DNA from: an uncultured Saprospiraceae bacterium
GTDB lineage: Bacteria > Bacteroidota > Bacteroidia > Chitinophagales > Saprospiraceae
Assembly: GCA_937927575.1 (NCBI GenBank)
Contig: CALBEE010000085.1
Location: 1 to 62,499 of the forward strand
Direction of reading: 5' to 3'
DNA length: 62,499 bases
Below, in pieces: positions 25,544 to 36,500 of the stretch. The notes beneath the pieces were generated by a model. That model was not told where the DNA came from, ran no database searches, and saw only the letters and a list, made by a program, of their open reading frames with translations. The translations under genes and the position numbers were made by a program. Numbering within the stretch: position 1 is the stretch's first letter; every line of letters starts with the position of its first letter.

Positions 25544-27841
25544 CTAAGGTTTTAATGATGTCGTAGCTCTTTCGATAGTTTTCTTCAATACTTTAGCGCT
25601 ACTACCGCCTACCATGATATCAAATTCTCCGTCTTCCACATGGTAATTACCTTCATTATCATAGAAGCCTAACTCTTTATCAGTTAGACTAAAAGTGATG
25701 GTTTTACTTTCACCAGATTTTAACATCGTCTTTTCAAATCCTTTAAGTTCTTGAACGGGCCTGTTTATACTCGCAGCTAGATCTCGGATATAAAGTTGAG
25801 TGACTTCTTCTCCATCCATTTGTCCAGTATTAGAAACAGTTACAGAGGCTAGATAGCCAGTGTTGTTTTGACTTACTGTAAAGTTAGAATATTCAAATGA
25901 CGTGTAACTTTCACCATGACCGAAAGGGTAGAGTGCACTATTCTCCTCGTCAATATAATGCGACCAGAATACTAAATTGGGATCAGGGTGTTGACTTGGA
26001 CGACCTGTGTTTTTATAGTTGTAATATAATGGCATTTGACCAACAGACCTTGGAAAAGACATAGGTAGTTTACCACTAGGATTGTATTCTCCCATAATGA
26101 TTTCAGCAAGTGCATTGCCAGACTCAGTACCTAAGTGCCAAGCTTGTACTATAGTTGGAATATTTTCATCGGCCCAACTCAAATCTAATGGACGACCGCT
26201 CATTACAATTAGTACAATATTAGGATTAACAGCATGTACTGCTTCTAATAGTTCTTGTTGTAATCCAGGAAGGTCTAATGATGTTCTACTTCGAGCCTCT
26301 CCTGATTGAAATCCATGTTCGCCTAATACCATGATGACTTGATCTACTTCTTTGGCCTTCGCGACCGCTTCATCGATACCTGTACGGTCATCTTCATTTA
26401 TTTTAGTTTCGAATACAAAATTCGTCGGTGCAGTAGTAAGCTGCACTCCTTGTAAAAATGACCAATCGACATCCTTATATTTTGTTAATCCTTCTTCTAC
26501 TGAGATAGCGGTATTGTCTTTTCCTGCAATCCTCCAACTACCCAATGGACTATTTTTTTCGGATACGTGAGGGCCTATTACCGCTATACTCTTTTTATCT
26601 TTTATGGGCAATCCTGCGTTTTCATTTTTAAGAAGTACCACAGATTTTCTTGCCATATCTCTAGCCGCCATTTTTAATTCATCAGAACCAATGACTTGCG
26701 CTTCTCTATTTAGATCACAATATTTAAATGGATCTTCAAAGAGACCTAACTCTTGTTTAAGATTTAAAATTCTTCTGGCAGCATCATCTATCAATGCCAT
26801 ATCTACTTTTCCTTCTTCTACTAAAGTTTTTAAATGCTTCACATAGATATAAGATTCCATATCCATATCGCTACCTGCGAGGACCGCCTTAAGTCCAGCT
26901 TCCTTATCGTCTGCGGCAAATCCATGGGCTTTCATTTCTCCAATTGATCCCCAATCAGATACGATCATACCTTCATAGCCCCATAGGCCTTTAAGTATTT
27001 CACGTTGTAGTTTTATATGTCCTGTCACAGGTACTCCATTCATTTCATTAAATCCATTCATAAAAGTAGAAACGCCAGCATCTACACAAGCTTTAAATGG
27101 AGGAAGTACTACGTTATGCAAAATTTCACCACTAATTACAGATGTGTTATAATCTCTTCCACCTTCTGCAAATCCATATCCAGCAAAATGCTTGGCACAT
27201 GCGGCTAAAGTAGAAGGGTCAGATAGGTCATCTCCTTGAAAGCCTTTGACTCTTGCAGCAGCGATAGCACTGCCTAAGTATGGATCTTCACCAGCGCCTT
27301 CCATAACTCGTCCCCAGCGTGCATCTCTTGAGATATCTACCATAGGTGCAAAGGTCCAATTCAGACCTGAAGCCGCAGCTTCCTTAGCGGCCATTTTAGC
27401 AGATAGTTTTATAGCTTCCATATCCCATGATGCACTTTCAGCTAGAGGAATAGGTGATATAGTTTGGTATCCATGTATGACATCAAATCCGAAAATCAAT
27501 GGGATCCCTAATCGAGTCTCATTGACTGCAATTTCTTGTACTTTTCTTACTTGTTCTACACCTCTCACATTAAGCATCGAACCTACTAGTCCTGAACGCA
27601 GGTTTTCGTATTTCTTTGCTGCATCACCATCTTTAGGGCTAGGTCCAGTAACGTTCCAAAAACCATTGTATTGATTCATTTGACCTATCTTTTCATCCAG
27701 AGTCATTTTCTTCAATAGGTCTTCTACATTTTTATATTTGACCGGAGAAGTGATTGTATTTTTATTCTCTATTTTTTTAGGTGCACCGCAACTTATTAGA
27801 CAAGCTATTGCTAATGCGCTTAGGATAATTATTCTTCCCAT
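25544..27841 (-). CDS. bglX: Glycoside hydrolase family 3 beta-glucosidase, lipoprotein
   Basis: 765 residues. Lipobox LISC at 15-18 (Cys18). The GH3 N-terminal barrel holds KHFAGYG and the nucleophile D296 in VSDWGS; the sandwich domain with the acid/base region follows (VLGEHGFQSGEARSR), then GRPLDLSW, HLGTESGNALAEIIMGEYNPSGKLPMSFPRS and a C-terminal fibronectin type III-like domain (QLYIRD, KGFEKT). This matches BglX-type exo-beta-glucosidases that remove glucose from beta-1,3-, 1,4- or 1,6-linked oligosaccharides. As the last gene of the operon it would finish products made by the two GH16 enzymes, probably in the periplasm. A weak hairpin separates it from the GH16 gene. Confidence 0.95.
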   Translation of the reverse strand: MGRIIILSALAIACLISCGAPKKIENKNTITSPVKYKNVEDLLKKMTLDEKIGQMNQYNGFWNVTGPSPKDGDAAKKYENLRSGLVGSMLNVRGVEQVRKVQEIAVNETRLGIPLIFGFDVIHGYQTISPIPLAESASWDMEAIKLSAKMAAKEAAASGLNWTFAPMVDISRDARWGRVMEGAGEDPYLGSAIAAARVKGFQGDDLSDPSTLAACAKHFAGYGFAEGGRDYNTSVISGEILHNVVLPPFKACVDAGVSTFMNGFNEMNGVPVTGHIKLQREILKGLWGYEGMIVSDWGSIGEMKAHGFAADDKEAGLKAVLAGSDMDMESYIYVKHLKTLVEEGKVDMALIDDAARRILNLKQELGLFEDPFKYCDLNREAQVIGSDELKMAARDMARKSVVLLKNENAGLPIKDKKSIAVIGPHVSEKNSPLGSWRIAGKDNTAISVEEGLTKYKDVDWSFLQGVQLTTAPTNFVFETKINEDDRTGIDEAVAKAKEVDQVIMVLGEHGFQSGEARSRTSLDLPGLQQELLEAVHAVNPNIVLIVMSGRPLDLSWADENIPTIVQAWHLGTESGNALAEIIMGEYNPSGKLPMSFPRSVGQMPLYYNYKNTGRPSQHPDPNLVFWSHYIDEENSALYPFGHGESYTSFEYSNFTVSQNNTGYLASVTVSNTGQMDGEEVTQLYIRDLAASINRPVQELKGFEKTMLKSGESKTITFSLTDKELGFYDNEGNYHVEDGEFDIMVGGSSAKVLKKTIERATTSLKP

Positions 27842-27875
27842 TGTATAATTTTAATCAGTTAGTTGTAATTTAAAG

Positions 27876-27905
27876 AAACCTAGAAATATTTGATTTTCTA
27901 GGTTT
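27876..27905 (-). other. Hairpin between GH16 and GH3 genes
   Basis: Inverted repeat AAACCTAGAAA (27876-27886) and TTTCTAGGTTT (27895-27905). On the minus strand it follows the GH16 stop and is followed by CTTTAAATT. It may be a weak terminator or an mRNA-stabilising hairpin that sets relative expression of the GH3 gene. Confidence 0.55.
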
Positions 27906-27923
27906 CATGTTTTGTTTATTGCA

Positions 27924-28766
27924 TTAAACTTCTTGGTATACTCGTACCCAATCCACTATCAGTTGTTGTGGCCATATCTGCGTATCGACACCCATCTTTC
28001 CTCCCCAATTACCACCTACGGCGATGTTGAGAATGAGATGAAATCTCTCATCAAAAGGCCATTCTTTTTCTGTCTTGTTTCTATTCTTAAATGAATGATA
28101 TTGATCTCCATCTATAGACCATTTAATTTCATTTTCATCCCATTCAACTGTATAGGTTTTAAATGAAGATTCAGCATCTGGTTGATAAATCGCTTTGCCC
28201 ACTTGCGTACCAATCATATGATTAAATGAAGTCGTATGTACTGTACCATAAATAGTATCCTTTTCGTAGCCTACATGTTCCATGATATCTATTTCACCAC
28301 TATTTGGCCAATGACCAAACTTGTTATCTGTAGGTAACATCCATATAGCTGGCCAAGTACCAAGTCCAGTGGGTAACTTAGCCCTGATAGAAATTTTTCC
28401 GTAAGTCCAATCTCCTTTATTTTTAGTCACTAATCGAGCAGAAGTATATTCTTTACCTCCCATTTTAGATTTATGTGCTTCTATAATTAGATGACCGTTT
28501 TCTACTCTGCCATTGCGCTTATCAGATTCAGTATAATATTGGAGTTCATTATTTCCCCAGCCACACACTCGAGGACAACCATCACCAATATCGTAATTCC
28601 ATTTCGTCTCGTCTGGTAAACCGTTAGTATCGAATTCATCAGACCAAACTAATTTCATTTCTTTACTCGCTGACAATACTTTAGTCTTACTTGACTGATT
28701 ATCTTGACAAGAAGCTAAAAGCAGTATACAGCTGAGAAAAAGTAGTTGAAAAATATTTTTTTTCAT
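27924..28766 (-). CDS. GH16 endo-beta-glucanase (laminarinase-type), lipoprotein
   Basis: 280 residues. Lipobox LASC (Cys20). A single GH16 domain covers ~40-280: WSDEFDTNGLPDETKW, ELQYYTE, the catalytic GEIDIMEHVG with E158, D160 and E163 (ExDxxE, the beta-bulge form typical of laminarinases), and WPFDERFHLILNIAVGGNWGG with VDWVRVYQ at the end. It hydrolyses internal beta-1,3 (or mixed) bonds. It should sit on the outer membrane or in the periplasm. Its gene begins 7 bases after the larger GH16 gene, so both are probably co-expressed. Confidence 0.95.
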   Translation of the reverse strand: MKKNIFQLLFLSCILLLASCQDNQSSKTKVLSASKEMKLVWSDEFDTNGLPDETKWNYDIGDGCPRVCGWGNNELQYYTESDKRNGRVENGHLIIEAHKSKMGGKEYTSARLVTKNKGDWTYGKISIRAKLPTGLGTWPAIWMLPTDNKFGHWPNSGEIDIMEHVGYEKDTIYGTVHTTSFNHMIGTQVGKAIYQPDAESSFKTYTVEWDENEIKWSIDGDQYHSFKNRNKTEKEWPFDERFHLILNIAVGGNWGGKMGVDTQIWPQQLIVDWVRVYQEV

Positions 28767-28773
28767 GTCTATA

Positions 28774-30426
28774 CTATTCTACCTCTTGGTATACTCTCAC
28801 ATAATCTACTTCCATTCTTGACTCCGTAAATCCTGCTTCAATTTCACCGCCTAAAGTTCCTCCCATAGCGATATTGAAAATTAAAAATTGATCCGAAGTG
28901 AAAGGCCAAGTATCTGCATTATATACTTCAGGCTGATACGTATAATATGTACTGCCATCTACAGAAAATTTTACACGATCTTCCGTCCATTCCACTTCAT
29001 ATATATGGAATTCGCTAGATACGCCAGGTACATTGATATTTCCTTTATTGAAAGTGTTACCAAAACTAGACGGCGTATGTATGGCTGCTAGAATTCTATT
29101 TTGATCATTCCCAATATGCTCCATAATATCTATTTCGCCACAAGTAGGCCAACCAACCTCTGGAAAGTTAGCACCCAACATCCATAAGGCAGGCCAAGTA
29201 CCTTTTCCGAATGGAAGTTTTGCCTTAATCTCTACCTTGCCATATGTAAATTCAAATTTGTCTTGAGTCTTCATACGCGTAGAAGTAAATTGAGATCCAG
29301 AGAAATTTTCTCTCTTGGCAATAATATTTAGAATTCCATTTTCGACAAATACATTATCTGCTCTATCTGTATAGAATTGTTGCTCTCCATTTCCCCATCC
29401 ATTATTTCCGGTACCTAGATCATAACCCCATCTAGAACTACTTGGAGGACCATTGAATAAAAAGTCGTCCTCCCAAACCAATTCATATTCTATTTCTGGT
29501 TCTGAGTTGGTAGCATCCGTAGCTCTAAATCTTTGATACCAAGCGAATTCTCCTCCTGCATCATCTTCTTGAATTACTCTTACATAGATTACATCTTCAG
29601 TATAGGCTAATATTTCATAAGTGCTAGATCCTAGATAATAGCTCATGAAAGAGTTGTTGCCTAATAGGAATCCGACGTTAGTCGAATTAGTAAGTCCAGA
29701 GGTAGTTTCAAAAAATCCTAATGATACTTTGCCAATTTCTGGAAAATCATAACATGCATCTTCATTGGGATCACCTGTACCTAATGCGCTGATGACTTCT
29801 CCTCTATTGAAATAAGTTACGGCATTGCTCTTAAGTTCATAATCTACATTACTACCATTCATAGAGAAGGTAAGTGTATCTTCATATAGACATCCTTCAG
29901 ACTCTTTTTCGAATGGTTGAGCGGTATACCAAATTGGCTCACCGACAGCATTGCCATCAGCGTCAAATTTTGGTCCTACACCAAGGTGCGCAGGTACTTC
30001 TTTTTCCCAGACCCAATCACGAGAGTCTCCACCAGTTAATGTTTGTATTAAGTCAGCGGGAGCTTCGTATATTACATTGACCGACACGTCGAGGGTAGCA
30101 TTGGTTGCTACTCCACCAGGACCATAAGCAATTACCTTTACGGTATAATCGCCAGAGCTTCTGTAGATTGCTGTGAGTTTTCCATCTCCGCTTACCGTCG
30201 CATTTTCAGTATCACTAATGCCTAAAAAATAATGATAGATAATTGCTCCTTCTGCATCAGCATCAAAGGTCACCATTCCAGATCCATCAGGACTTACCGT
30301 TGCCGAAGCCGTTAGATTTTTTGGTGCAGTGAGATCACTTACTTCTCCAATTTCTTCTTGGCATCCCATTAATCCTATTAGGAAAAAGGCCACCAAGAAG
30401 TATTGTATTTTATTTAAATTTTTCAT
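28774..30426 (-). CDS. GH16 glycosidase with N-terminal binding region, lipoprotein
   Basis: The start at 30426 (MKNLNKIQYFLVAFFLIGLMGC) gives a clean lipobox; the longer frame from 30468 adds 14 residues before the signal. The ~550-residue protein has three parts: an Ig/PKD-like region (TAPKNLTASATVSPDGSGMVTF to about residue 120), a ~170-residue beta-rich region of unclear family, and a C-terminal GH16 (WEDDFLFNGPPSSSRWGYDLG, QFYTDR, GEIDIMEHIG with E431, D433, E436, NIAMGGTLGG). The first part is built like a SusE/SGBP lipoprotein, so substrate binding and cleavage are joined on one chain. It is followed at once by the smaller GH16 gene. Confidence 0.93.
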   Translation of the reverse strand: MKNLNKIQYFLVAFFLIGLMGCQEEIGEVSDLTAPKNLTASATVSPDGSGMVTFDADAEGAIIYHYFLGISDTENATVSGDGKLTAIYRSSGDYTVKVIAYGPGGVATNATLDVSVNVIYEAPADLIQTLTGGDSRDWVWEKEVPAHLGVGPKFDADGNAVGEPIWYTAQPFEKESEGCLYEDTLTFSMNGSNVDYELKSNAVTYFNRGEVISALGTGDPNEDACYDFPEIGKVSLGFFETTSGLTNSTNVGFLLGNNSFMSYYLGSSTYEILAYTEDVIYVRVIQEDDAGGEFAWYQRFRATDATNSEPEIEYELVWEDDFLFNGPPSSSRWGYDLGTGNNGWGNGEQQFYTDRADNVFVENGILNIIAKRENFSGSQFTSTRMKTQDKFEFTYGKVEIKAKLPFGKGTWPALWMLGANFPEVGWPTCGEIDIMEHIGNDQNRILAAIHTPSSFGNTFNKGNINVPGVSSEFHIYEVEWTEDRVKFSVDGSTYYTYQPEVYNADTWPFTSDQFLIFNIAMGGTLGGEIEAGFTESRMEVDYVRVYQEVE

Positions 30427-30480
30427 TTCTCTTGTTGTATTACAAATTGAAATAATAGTATTAATCATATTCTAATTAAG

Positions 30481-32070
30481 TTATTGTTGTGTGATATCAT
30501 CGAAGTAGAAATCGGCTCCATCTCCTGCGTTGCCGAAGTCAAAGAATATAACTACTCTTCCATAATCTTGAGTAGCATCCAAATCGCTAAAATCAAAAGA
30601 TAAAGTTTCCCAAGTATCTGCCACAGTATTAGTTGCTGGAATTTCTACAGCGATATTATTATCTGCCTTATTTTCTATTTTTAATAAGACTTGGATATCC
30701 GCTTTAGGAGACCATGTTTTCATGCTAAAAGTAGTACCTGCTGAAACATCTAGTTTATCAGTAAGATCGATAAATGAACCTGCCCAAACTTCGGATCCTG
30801 CAGCCTTATTAAGATGGCCTACTCGTGTAGAAGTATTTTCTCCACTTGGATCAGGATTATCTACTACATCGGTTGCAGCGTTTCCAAAATTCGTAAATGC
30901 ATATTCTATATCCGCTTCGAAGTCGATAGGCATAACAATCTCAGGATCGGTTCCACCGCCTCCGCCACCGCCGGTTCCGCCACCTTCACCTTGAGTGATA
31001 TTGTCAAAGTAATAGTCGGAATCATCACCAGTCTGACCAAAATCCATGAATACGATTACCTTACTGTAATCTGCAGACTGATCTACACTGCTGAAATCAA
31101 AGCTTAGATTTTCCCATGCATTGCTCGTAGTGGTGGTAGCCATAATTTCTACAAAAACATTTGGATCAGTACTATTCTCTACTTTCAGTAATACAGTAGC
31201 TCCAGATTTTGGACTCCATACATCCATAGACATATTGGTCTCTGTGCTAAAATCAATTGGGTTTGGAAGTTCAACTAATCCACCAGCCCAAACTTCTGCA
31301 CCTCCAGCCTTGAAGAATCGCACCACTTTATTGGATTGATTACCATTCATATCTGGGTTATCAACTATCGAAAGTTCAGCGTTTCCGAATGATATTAAAT
31401 TATAATCTATTTCATCACTTTCAAAATCAATAGGAAATCCAAGTTGCACAGCAGGCAATACGATGCTTACTGTTTCTGTCGCTTCTATAGTTGTTACAGA
31501 TCCTGATCTAGCAATTACTCTAACTTCATATTCACCACCTTCTGTATAGCTATGTGTCGCAGACGATCCATCCATAATTATGGTCGGTTCTTCGTTGGAT
31601 ACATCTCCAAAAAATACATCGTAACTCATCGCATTAGTAGCGGTAGGAGTTACGGTGATGACATTAGTATTGACTTCATCTATAGTGATGTCCAATACCA
31701 GATCACTTGGTGGGTCGAAAGCTACTGTTACGTTTTGAGTAGCTTGAAGTGAATCACCCATCACGTTGAATGCTGTTCCTGTTATTGTGAAAGTACCTTC
31801 AGCGTATTGATGTGTGGCTGATGCTCCTACATCTAGCCTTTCTTCTGCGGTGCCGTCTCCATAATTCAGTTTAAAATATGCGGCACTTTCTGCAGTAGGA
31901 GTAACTTTTACTAGGCCTACTTCATTGGCATCAGATATTACATTGATCTGCAAGTTAGCAGGTGCAGTTATTGATATGCCTGTGAAAGGATCATCGTCGT
32001 TACAGGCTATAATCGTTACGATTGCCAATAACATTAATATTGTTTGTTTTATGTATTTCATTTTCATCAA
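30481..32070 (-). CDS. Surface glycan-binding lipoprotein (SGBP) with two repeated modules
   Basis: 529 residues. Lipobox TIIAC (~Cys22). Two PKD-like domains (~residues 35-120 and 120-215: TPTAESAAYFKLNYGDG, TPTATNAMSYDVFFGD) precede two ~150-residue beta modules separated by a poly-Gly linker (GGGTGGGGGGG). Both modules share FPIDFE/MPIDFE, VDNP, WAG, a WSPK turn, LLKxEN, W..LSFDFS and YYFDN/FYFDD. The layout matches the SusE/SusF-position glycan-binding proteins of PULs. It lies 44 bases after susD and before the GH16 genes, as expected for the outer-membrane binding complex. Confidence 0.85.
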   Translation of the reverse strand: MMKMKYIKQTILMLLAIVTIIACNDDDPFTGISITAPANLQINVISDANEVGLVKVTPTAESAAYFKLNYGDGTAEERLDVGASATHQYAEGTFTITGTAFNVMGDSLQATQNVTVAFDPPSDLVLDITIDEVNTNVITVTPTATNAMSYDVFFGDVSNEEPTIIMDGSSATHSYTEGGEYEVRVIARSGSVTTIEATETVSIVLPAVQLGFPIDFESDEIDYNLISFGNAELSIVDNPDMNGNQSNKVVRFFKAGGAEVWAGGLVELPNPIDFSTETNMSMDVWSPKSGATVLLKVENSTDPNVFVEIMATTTTSNAWENLSFDFSSVDQSADYSKVIVFMDFGQTGDDSDYYFDNITQGEGGGTGGGGGGGTDPEIVMPIDFEADIEYAFTNFGNAATDVVDNPDPSGENTSTRVGHLNKAAGSEVWAGSFIDLTDKLDVSAGTTFSMKTWSPKADIQVLLKIENKADNNIAVEIPATNTVADTWETLSFDFSDLDATQDYGRVVIFFDFGNAGDGADFYFDDITQQ

Positions 32071-32114
32071 TTAAATTGATTAATTTTTGTGTCTATTATA
32101 ATATACGTGGAGAT

Positions 32115-33590
32115 TTAATATCCAGGATTTTGTGCCCAGATATTTCCTGCTACATTTATTTCTACCAGTGGAATAGGGAAGAGCTCATGCTTGCCTACTA
32201 CAAATCCTGGAATTTTATCAGCAGCTTCTCCTCTTCGCACAAGATCGAAAAATCTATGTCCCTCTCCTGCTAGTTCTAATCTTCTTTCTCGTTGGATTTC
32301 TTGTTCTAAGATTCCTCCTGTAGAAACTAAATCATTCAAGTCCGCTCTAGCTCTTACTCTATTTACATATTCTAATGCTTTGTCATCATTGCCATTTGCA
32401 TTATGTGCTTCGGCAGCAAGTAATAAAACATCACTAAATCTTATCGATCTGTAATTAGTAGAATTTGTCAAATTAGGATCTTGAAAAGCCTCTCCAGTTC
32501 GAGGTATATATTTATGGTTATAATATCCTGTGTGCTCCCATCCTTCACCATAAGTAACGGTTTCGCCTTGAGATTCTTGTTCTGCTTTATAAGCTTCGAT
32601 GTCCATGATGGTAGCTCTCAATCTTCCATCATTAGGAGTAAATTGATCCACTAAATCTTGTACTGGCACATTAAAGCTGAATCCACTAGCATAAGTAGGA
32701 CCATTATAACCTCTAATTCCAGAGAAACCTACCATCACATTTCCTTCGCTACATTGCAAACAACCAAAACCCGCTCCTTGGATATTCGAATATTGTATTT
32801 CAAATACGGATTCAATATTATTTTCTCCAACTTGAGTAAATAAAGTGTTATAGTCATCGTATAAATCATAAACACCAGATTCAATAACTTGATCTAAGAC
32901 TGTTGCCGCTTCAATATTTTTTCCTTGAAAAATTAAAACTTTTCCAAGTAATGATTGAGCTGCTCCTTTGGTAACTCTACCTTTTTCGTCCCATGTATCT
33001 GGTAGTACACTGGCTGCAAATTCTAAATCAGATTCTATTTGCGCGTATACATTAGATTGTGGTTCTCTACCATACTCCTGTACTGATCCAAAGCTTACTC
33101 TGACATCTACAGGCATGGGTATATCTCCAAACCACTTCGTCAATTCGAAGAAATAGTATGCTCTCAAAAAGGATACTTGACCCATTACTAAATCTTTATT
33201 TTCGAAATCTGTTTTATCGCGGAATTCAAAAATATAATTACATCTATTTACTCCTGCGTACATCCAATTCCATAAGTCTTGCAACTGTGTATTCACAGGT
33301 CCATGAGTCATGTCATCGATTTCTTGAAAACCTGGTACATCGTTGGCATTTTCGCCACCACAAAGCGTATTGTCCGAAGCAAATTCACCCATCATTACAT
33401 TGATGTAAGAAGATTGAAGCATATCGTAAGCACCGATTAAGGCTTGCTGATAATCATCTTCAGAATTAAAGAATGTTTCCGAGCTAATTTGAAAAGGTGG
33501 ATCTACTTCTAGGAATGATTCGCTACAAGATTGACCAATCATAATGATCGCGGCCAAGACCCAAATTTTTATATTATTTATCTTTCTCAT
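32115..33590 (-). CDS. susD: SusD/RagB-family glycan-binding lipoprotein
   Basis: 491 residues. Signal with lipobox QSC (~Cys22). SusD features: SETFFNSEDDYQQALIGAYDML, a tetratricopeptide-like N-terminal half (SFLRAYYFFELTKWFGDIPM), GKVLIFQGKNIEAATVLDQVI, and the C-terminal YRSIRFSDVLLLAAEAHN and ERRLELAGEGHRFFDLVR blocks. It caps the SusC channel and binds glycan. The start is 3 bases after susC and both are clearly one transcript. Confidence 0.97.
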   Translation of the reverse strand: MRKINNIKIWVLAAIIMIGQSCSESFLEVDPPFQISSETFFNSEDDYQQALIGAYDMLQSSYINVMMGEFASDNTLCGGENANDVPGFQEIDDMTHGPVNTQLQDLWNWMYAGVNRCNYIFEFRDKTDFENKDLVMGQVSFLRAYYFFELTKWFGDIPMPVDVRVSFGSVQEYGREPQSNVYAQIESDLEFAASVLPDTWDEKGRVTKGAAQSLLGKVLIFQGKNIEAATVLDQVIESGVYDLYDDYNTLFTQVGENNIESVFEIQYSNIQGAGFGCLQCSEGNVMVGFSGIRGYNGPTYASGFSFNVPVQDLVDQFTPNDGRLRATIMDIEAYKAEQESQGETVTYGEGWEHTGYYNHKYIPRTGEAFQDPNLTNSTNYRSIRFSDVLLLAAEAHNANGNDDKALEYVNRVRARADLNDLVSTGGILEQEIQRERRLELAGEGHRFFDLVRRGEAADKIPGFVVGKHELFPIPLVEINVAGNIWAQNPGY

Positions 33591-33593
33591 ATT

Positions 33594-36500
33594 CTATAAA
33601 GTTATTTTGATTCCAGCAATGTATGTTCTTGCCTGTGGGTAATATCCGATATCAATTCCAGATGCCAGTGGACTACCTGAAGAGATATTAGGATCGAATC
33701 CTTGATATCTTGTAAACGTGAATGGATTACTAATCGATCCGTAAATTCTTACGTTTTGGAAGCCAACGCTCTGTGCTCCATACTTAGGAATTGTATATCC
33801 CATTTGAAGTGATTTCACACGCAAATAAGATCCATCCTCTACAAAGAAATCTGAAAATAAATTGTTATCTGTAGCTCCAGTTGTAAGTCTAGGTACTTCA
33901 TTACTTGTTCCCTCTCCATGCCATCTGTCAATACTATATGCAGTTTTATTAGTCAGTGGTAAGTTACGTGCATAATTACGCACAATATCTCTTCCCACTT
34001 GAGCATCTGCAAACGCAGAAAAATCAAATCCATGAATATCTGCACCGATGCTAAATCCAAAAATATATTCTGGAATAGGATTACCAATAAATGTTCGATC
34101 TAAATCATCAATCACACCATCGCTATTTTGATCTACAAATCTGAGATCACCTGGAAGCGCATTAGGCTGTGACACGTGAGATTCAATTTCAGTAGTGTTT
34201 TGGAAAATACCATCCGTTTCTAAACCATAGAAGTAACCAATTGGTTGTCCTACTTCCCATCTTGTCGGAGGCAACTGGCCGATAGAGAATCCACCACCTT
34301 CGATAAATTCGATGCCGTCATTTAGACTTGTAGTTTCATTTTTTAGTTTGGATCCGTTAACACCAAAATTCAAATTGACATTTTCGGATACGTTATATCT
34401 ATAGTTAATAGCTAATTCAAATCCTGAATTTTTAATCGATCCAGCATTGGCGATGGGTAATGCCCCTCCAGGAGCTGTATATCCAGTCAATCCAGATACA
34501 GGAATCGATAATAGTAAATCATTACTTTCTTTAATGAAGTAATCTGAAGAAATGGTAATTGCTTCGCCAAATAAATTGAGATCTAATCCAACATTAAACT
34601 GTGTGTTACGCTCCCAATTAATATCTGGATTTGCGCTTGCACCAATCGCCTGTCCTGTGATTAAGTTGTCACCAAAAATATATTCTGCTTCACCATTGAG
34701 TCCAGATACATATCTAAAATCTCCAATCTTATCGTTTCCTGTTTGACCGTAACTTAATCTAAGTTTAGCAAAATCAATAATGCTATTGTCTTTTAAAAAT
34801 TCTTCTTCACTCATGACCCATCCCAAAGATAATGATGGGAAAACTCCAAATCTATTATTAGGTCCAAATCTAGTAGTACCATCTCTTCTGATAATACCTG
34901 AGATGAGATATTTATAGTTATAAGCATATTGTACTCTAGCAAATTGAGACATCAATCTAAAGATTCCAGTGCCAGAACTTGCACCACCTGGTCGGATCTC
35001 ATTTGCTTGTGATACAGACGCGAATTCCCAAGAATTATTAGGTACTCCAAATCCAGTAGCAAAAACACCTTGGAAGTTTTCTTCATACATAGATAAACCT
35101 GCTGTCACATCTACTTTGTGTACATCATCATGCGTATGTGTATAATTTAAAACATTATCCCAACCCCAAGATGAGAAGGTCTGTGTAGATTCGCTTACTG
35201 AACTTTCTACAGTATTAAATACCTTACCTGCACCATAGAATGCGATCGGAGAAAATCCTCTATTAGTCACTAGTGAAAAATTAAATGGTAAGCTAGAACT
35301 GAAAGTAAGGCCTTCACCAAAATCATACTTTAAACCCACTGTACCATTAAATCTATTGACATCTACATTATTATATGTGTTTGCAATTTGTTGTAATGGA
35401 TTAATAACTTCAGCACCCAATCCTTCAGCAAGCGTAAAATCACCATTTTCGTCAAAAGGTGTCAATGTAGAAGGCATATTTAATGCATTAAACAAGACAG
35501 ATCCAATCGCATTTTCGCTTAAAGTTTTTCTATTTTGTTTTGCATAAGTAACTACCGAGTTGAATGCTAATTTTTCTGTTAGATCGACATCGAGATTTAC
35601 ATTTCCTGTATATCTATTGAAGCCTGCTTTTTCTCCACCTACTATTCCTTGTTGGTCAAAATAAGATCCACCAATAGCATATCTAGCTTTATCTCCTCCA
35701 CCTCTCACATTGAGATAGTAGTTTTTGATAGGTGCTTTTTGAAATACTTCGTCTTGCCAATTAGTACCTTCTCCAAGATTAGAAATTTCACCGTAAGGAG
35801 GAGTTTGTCCACCATTGGCATGAGCTTCATTAGTGAGGATAGCATATTCAGTAGCATTTAAGACAGGGATCTGACGTGCCGTAGTCTGTGTGCCTACATA
35901 AGCGTGAAAATCTATTACAGGCTTATCACTTTTAGTTCCCTTCTTAGTGGTGATGAGTACTACACCATTAGCGGCTTGTACTCCGTAAATACTAGCAGAT
36001 GCATCTTTAAGAATATTGATGCTTTCTATATTATACGGATCCAAAGCGCTTAGGTCGGCATACCTTACTCCGTCTACAAGTATAAGTGGATTATTATCCC
36101 CATTAGTAGATATTCCTCTGATACGAATATTATAGCCACCACCTGGTGATCCTGACTGAGAGCTAATCTGTACTCCAGCGGATTGTCCTTGAAGTGCTTG
36201 CTCCAAACGATTAGGATTCAAAGCTGCTATTTCTTCAGCTTTTACTACCGAGACAGCTCCCGTTATTTCTTTCTTAGTAGATGACCCATATCCGATCACT
36301 ACGACTTCATTAAGCGTGGCAGATGTAGCACTAAGAGCCATGTTAATAGCATCTAAAGTGGTAACTGTAACTTTTGAGGATTCATATCCTACGTAGCTCA
36401 TTTCAAGCACATCACCTACCGAAGCAGATATTTCGTAATTGCCATCTAAGTCGGTAACCGTTCCGGTTGTAGTGGTACGATTAAAAACATTGGCAAAAGC

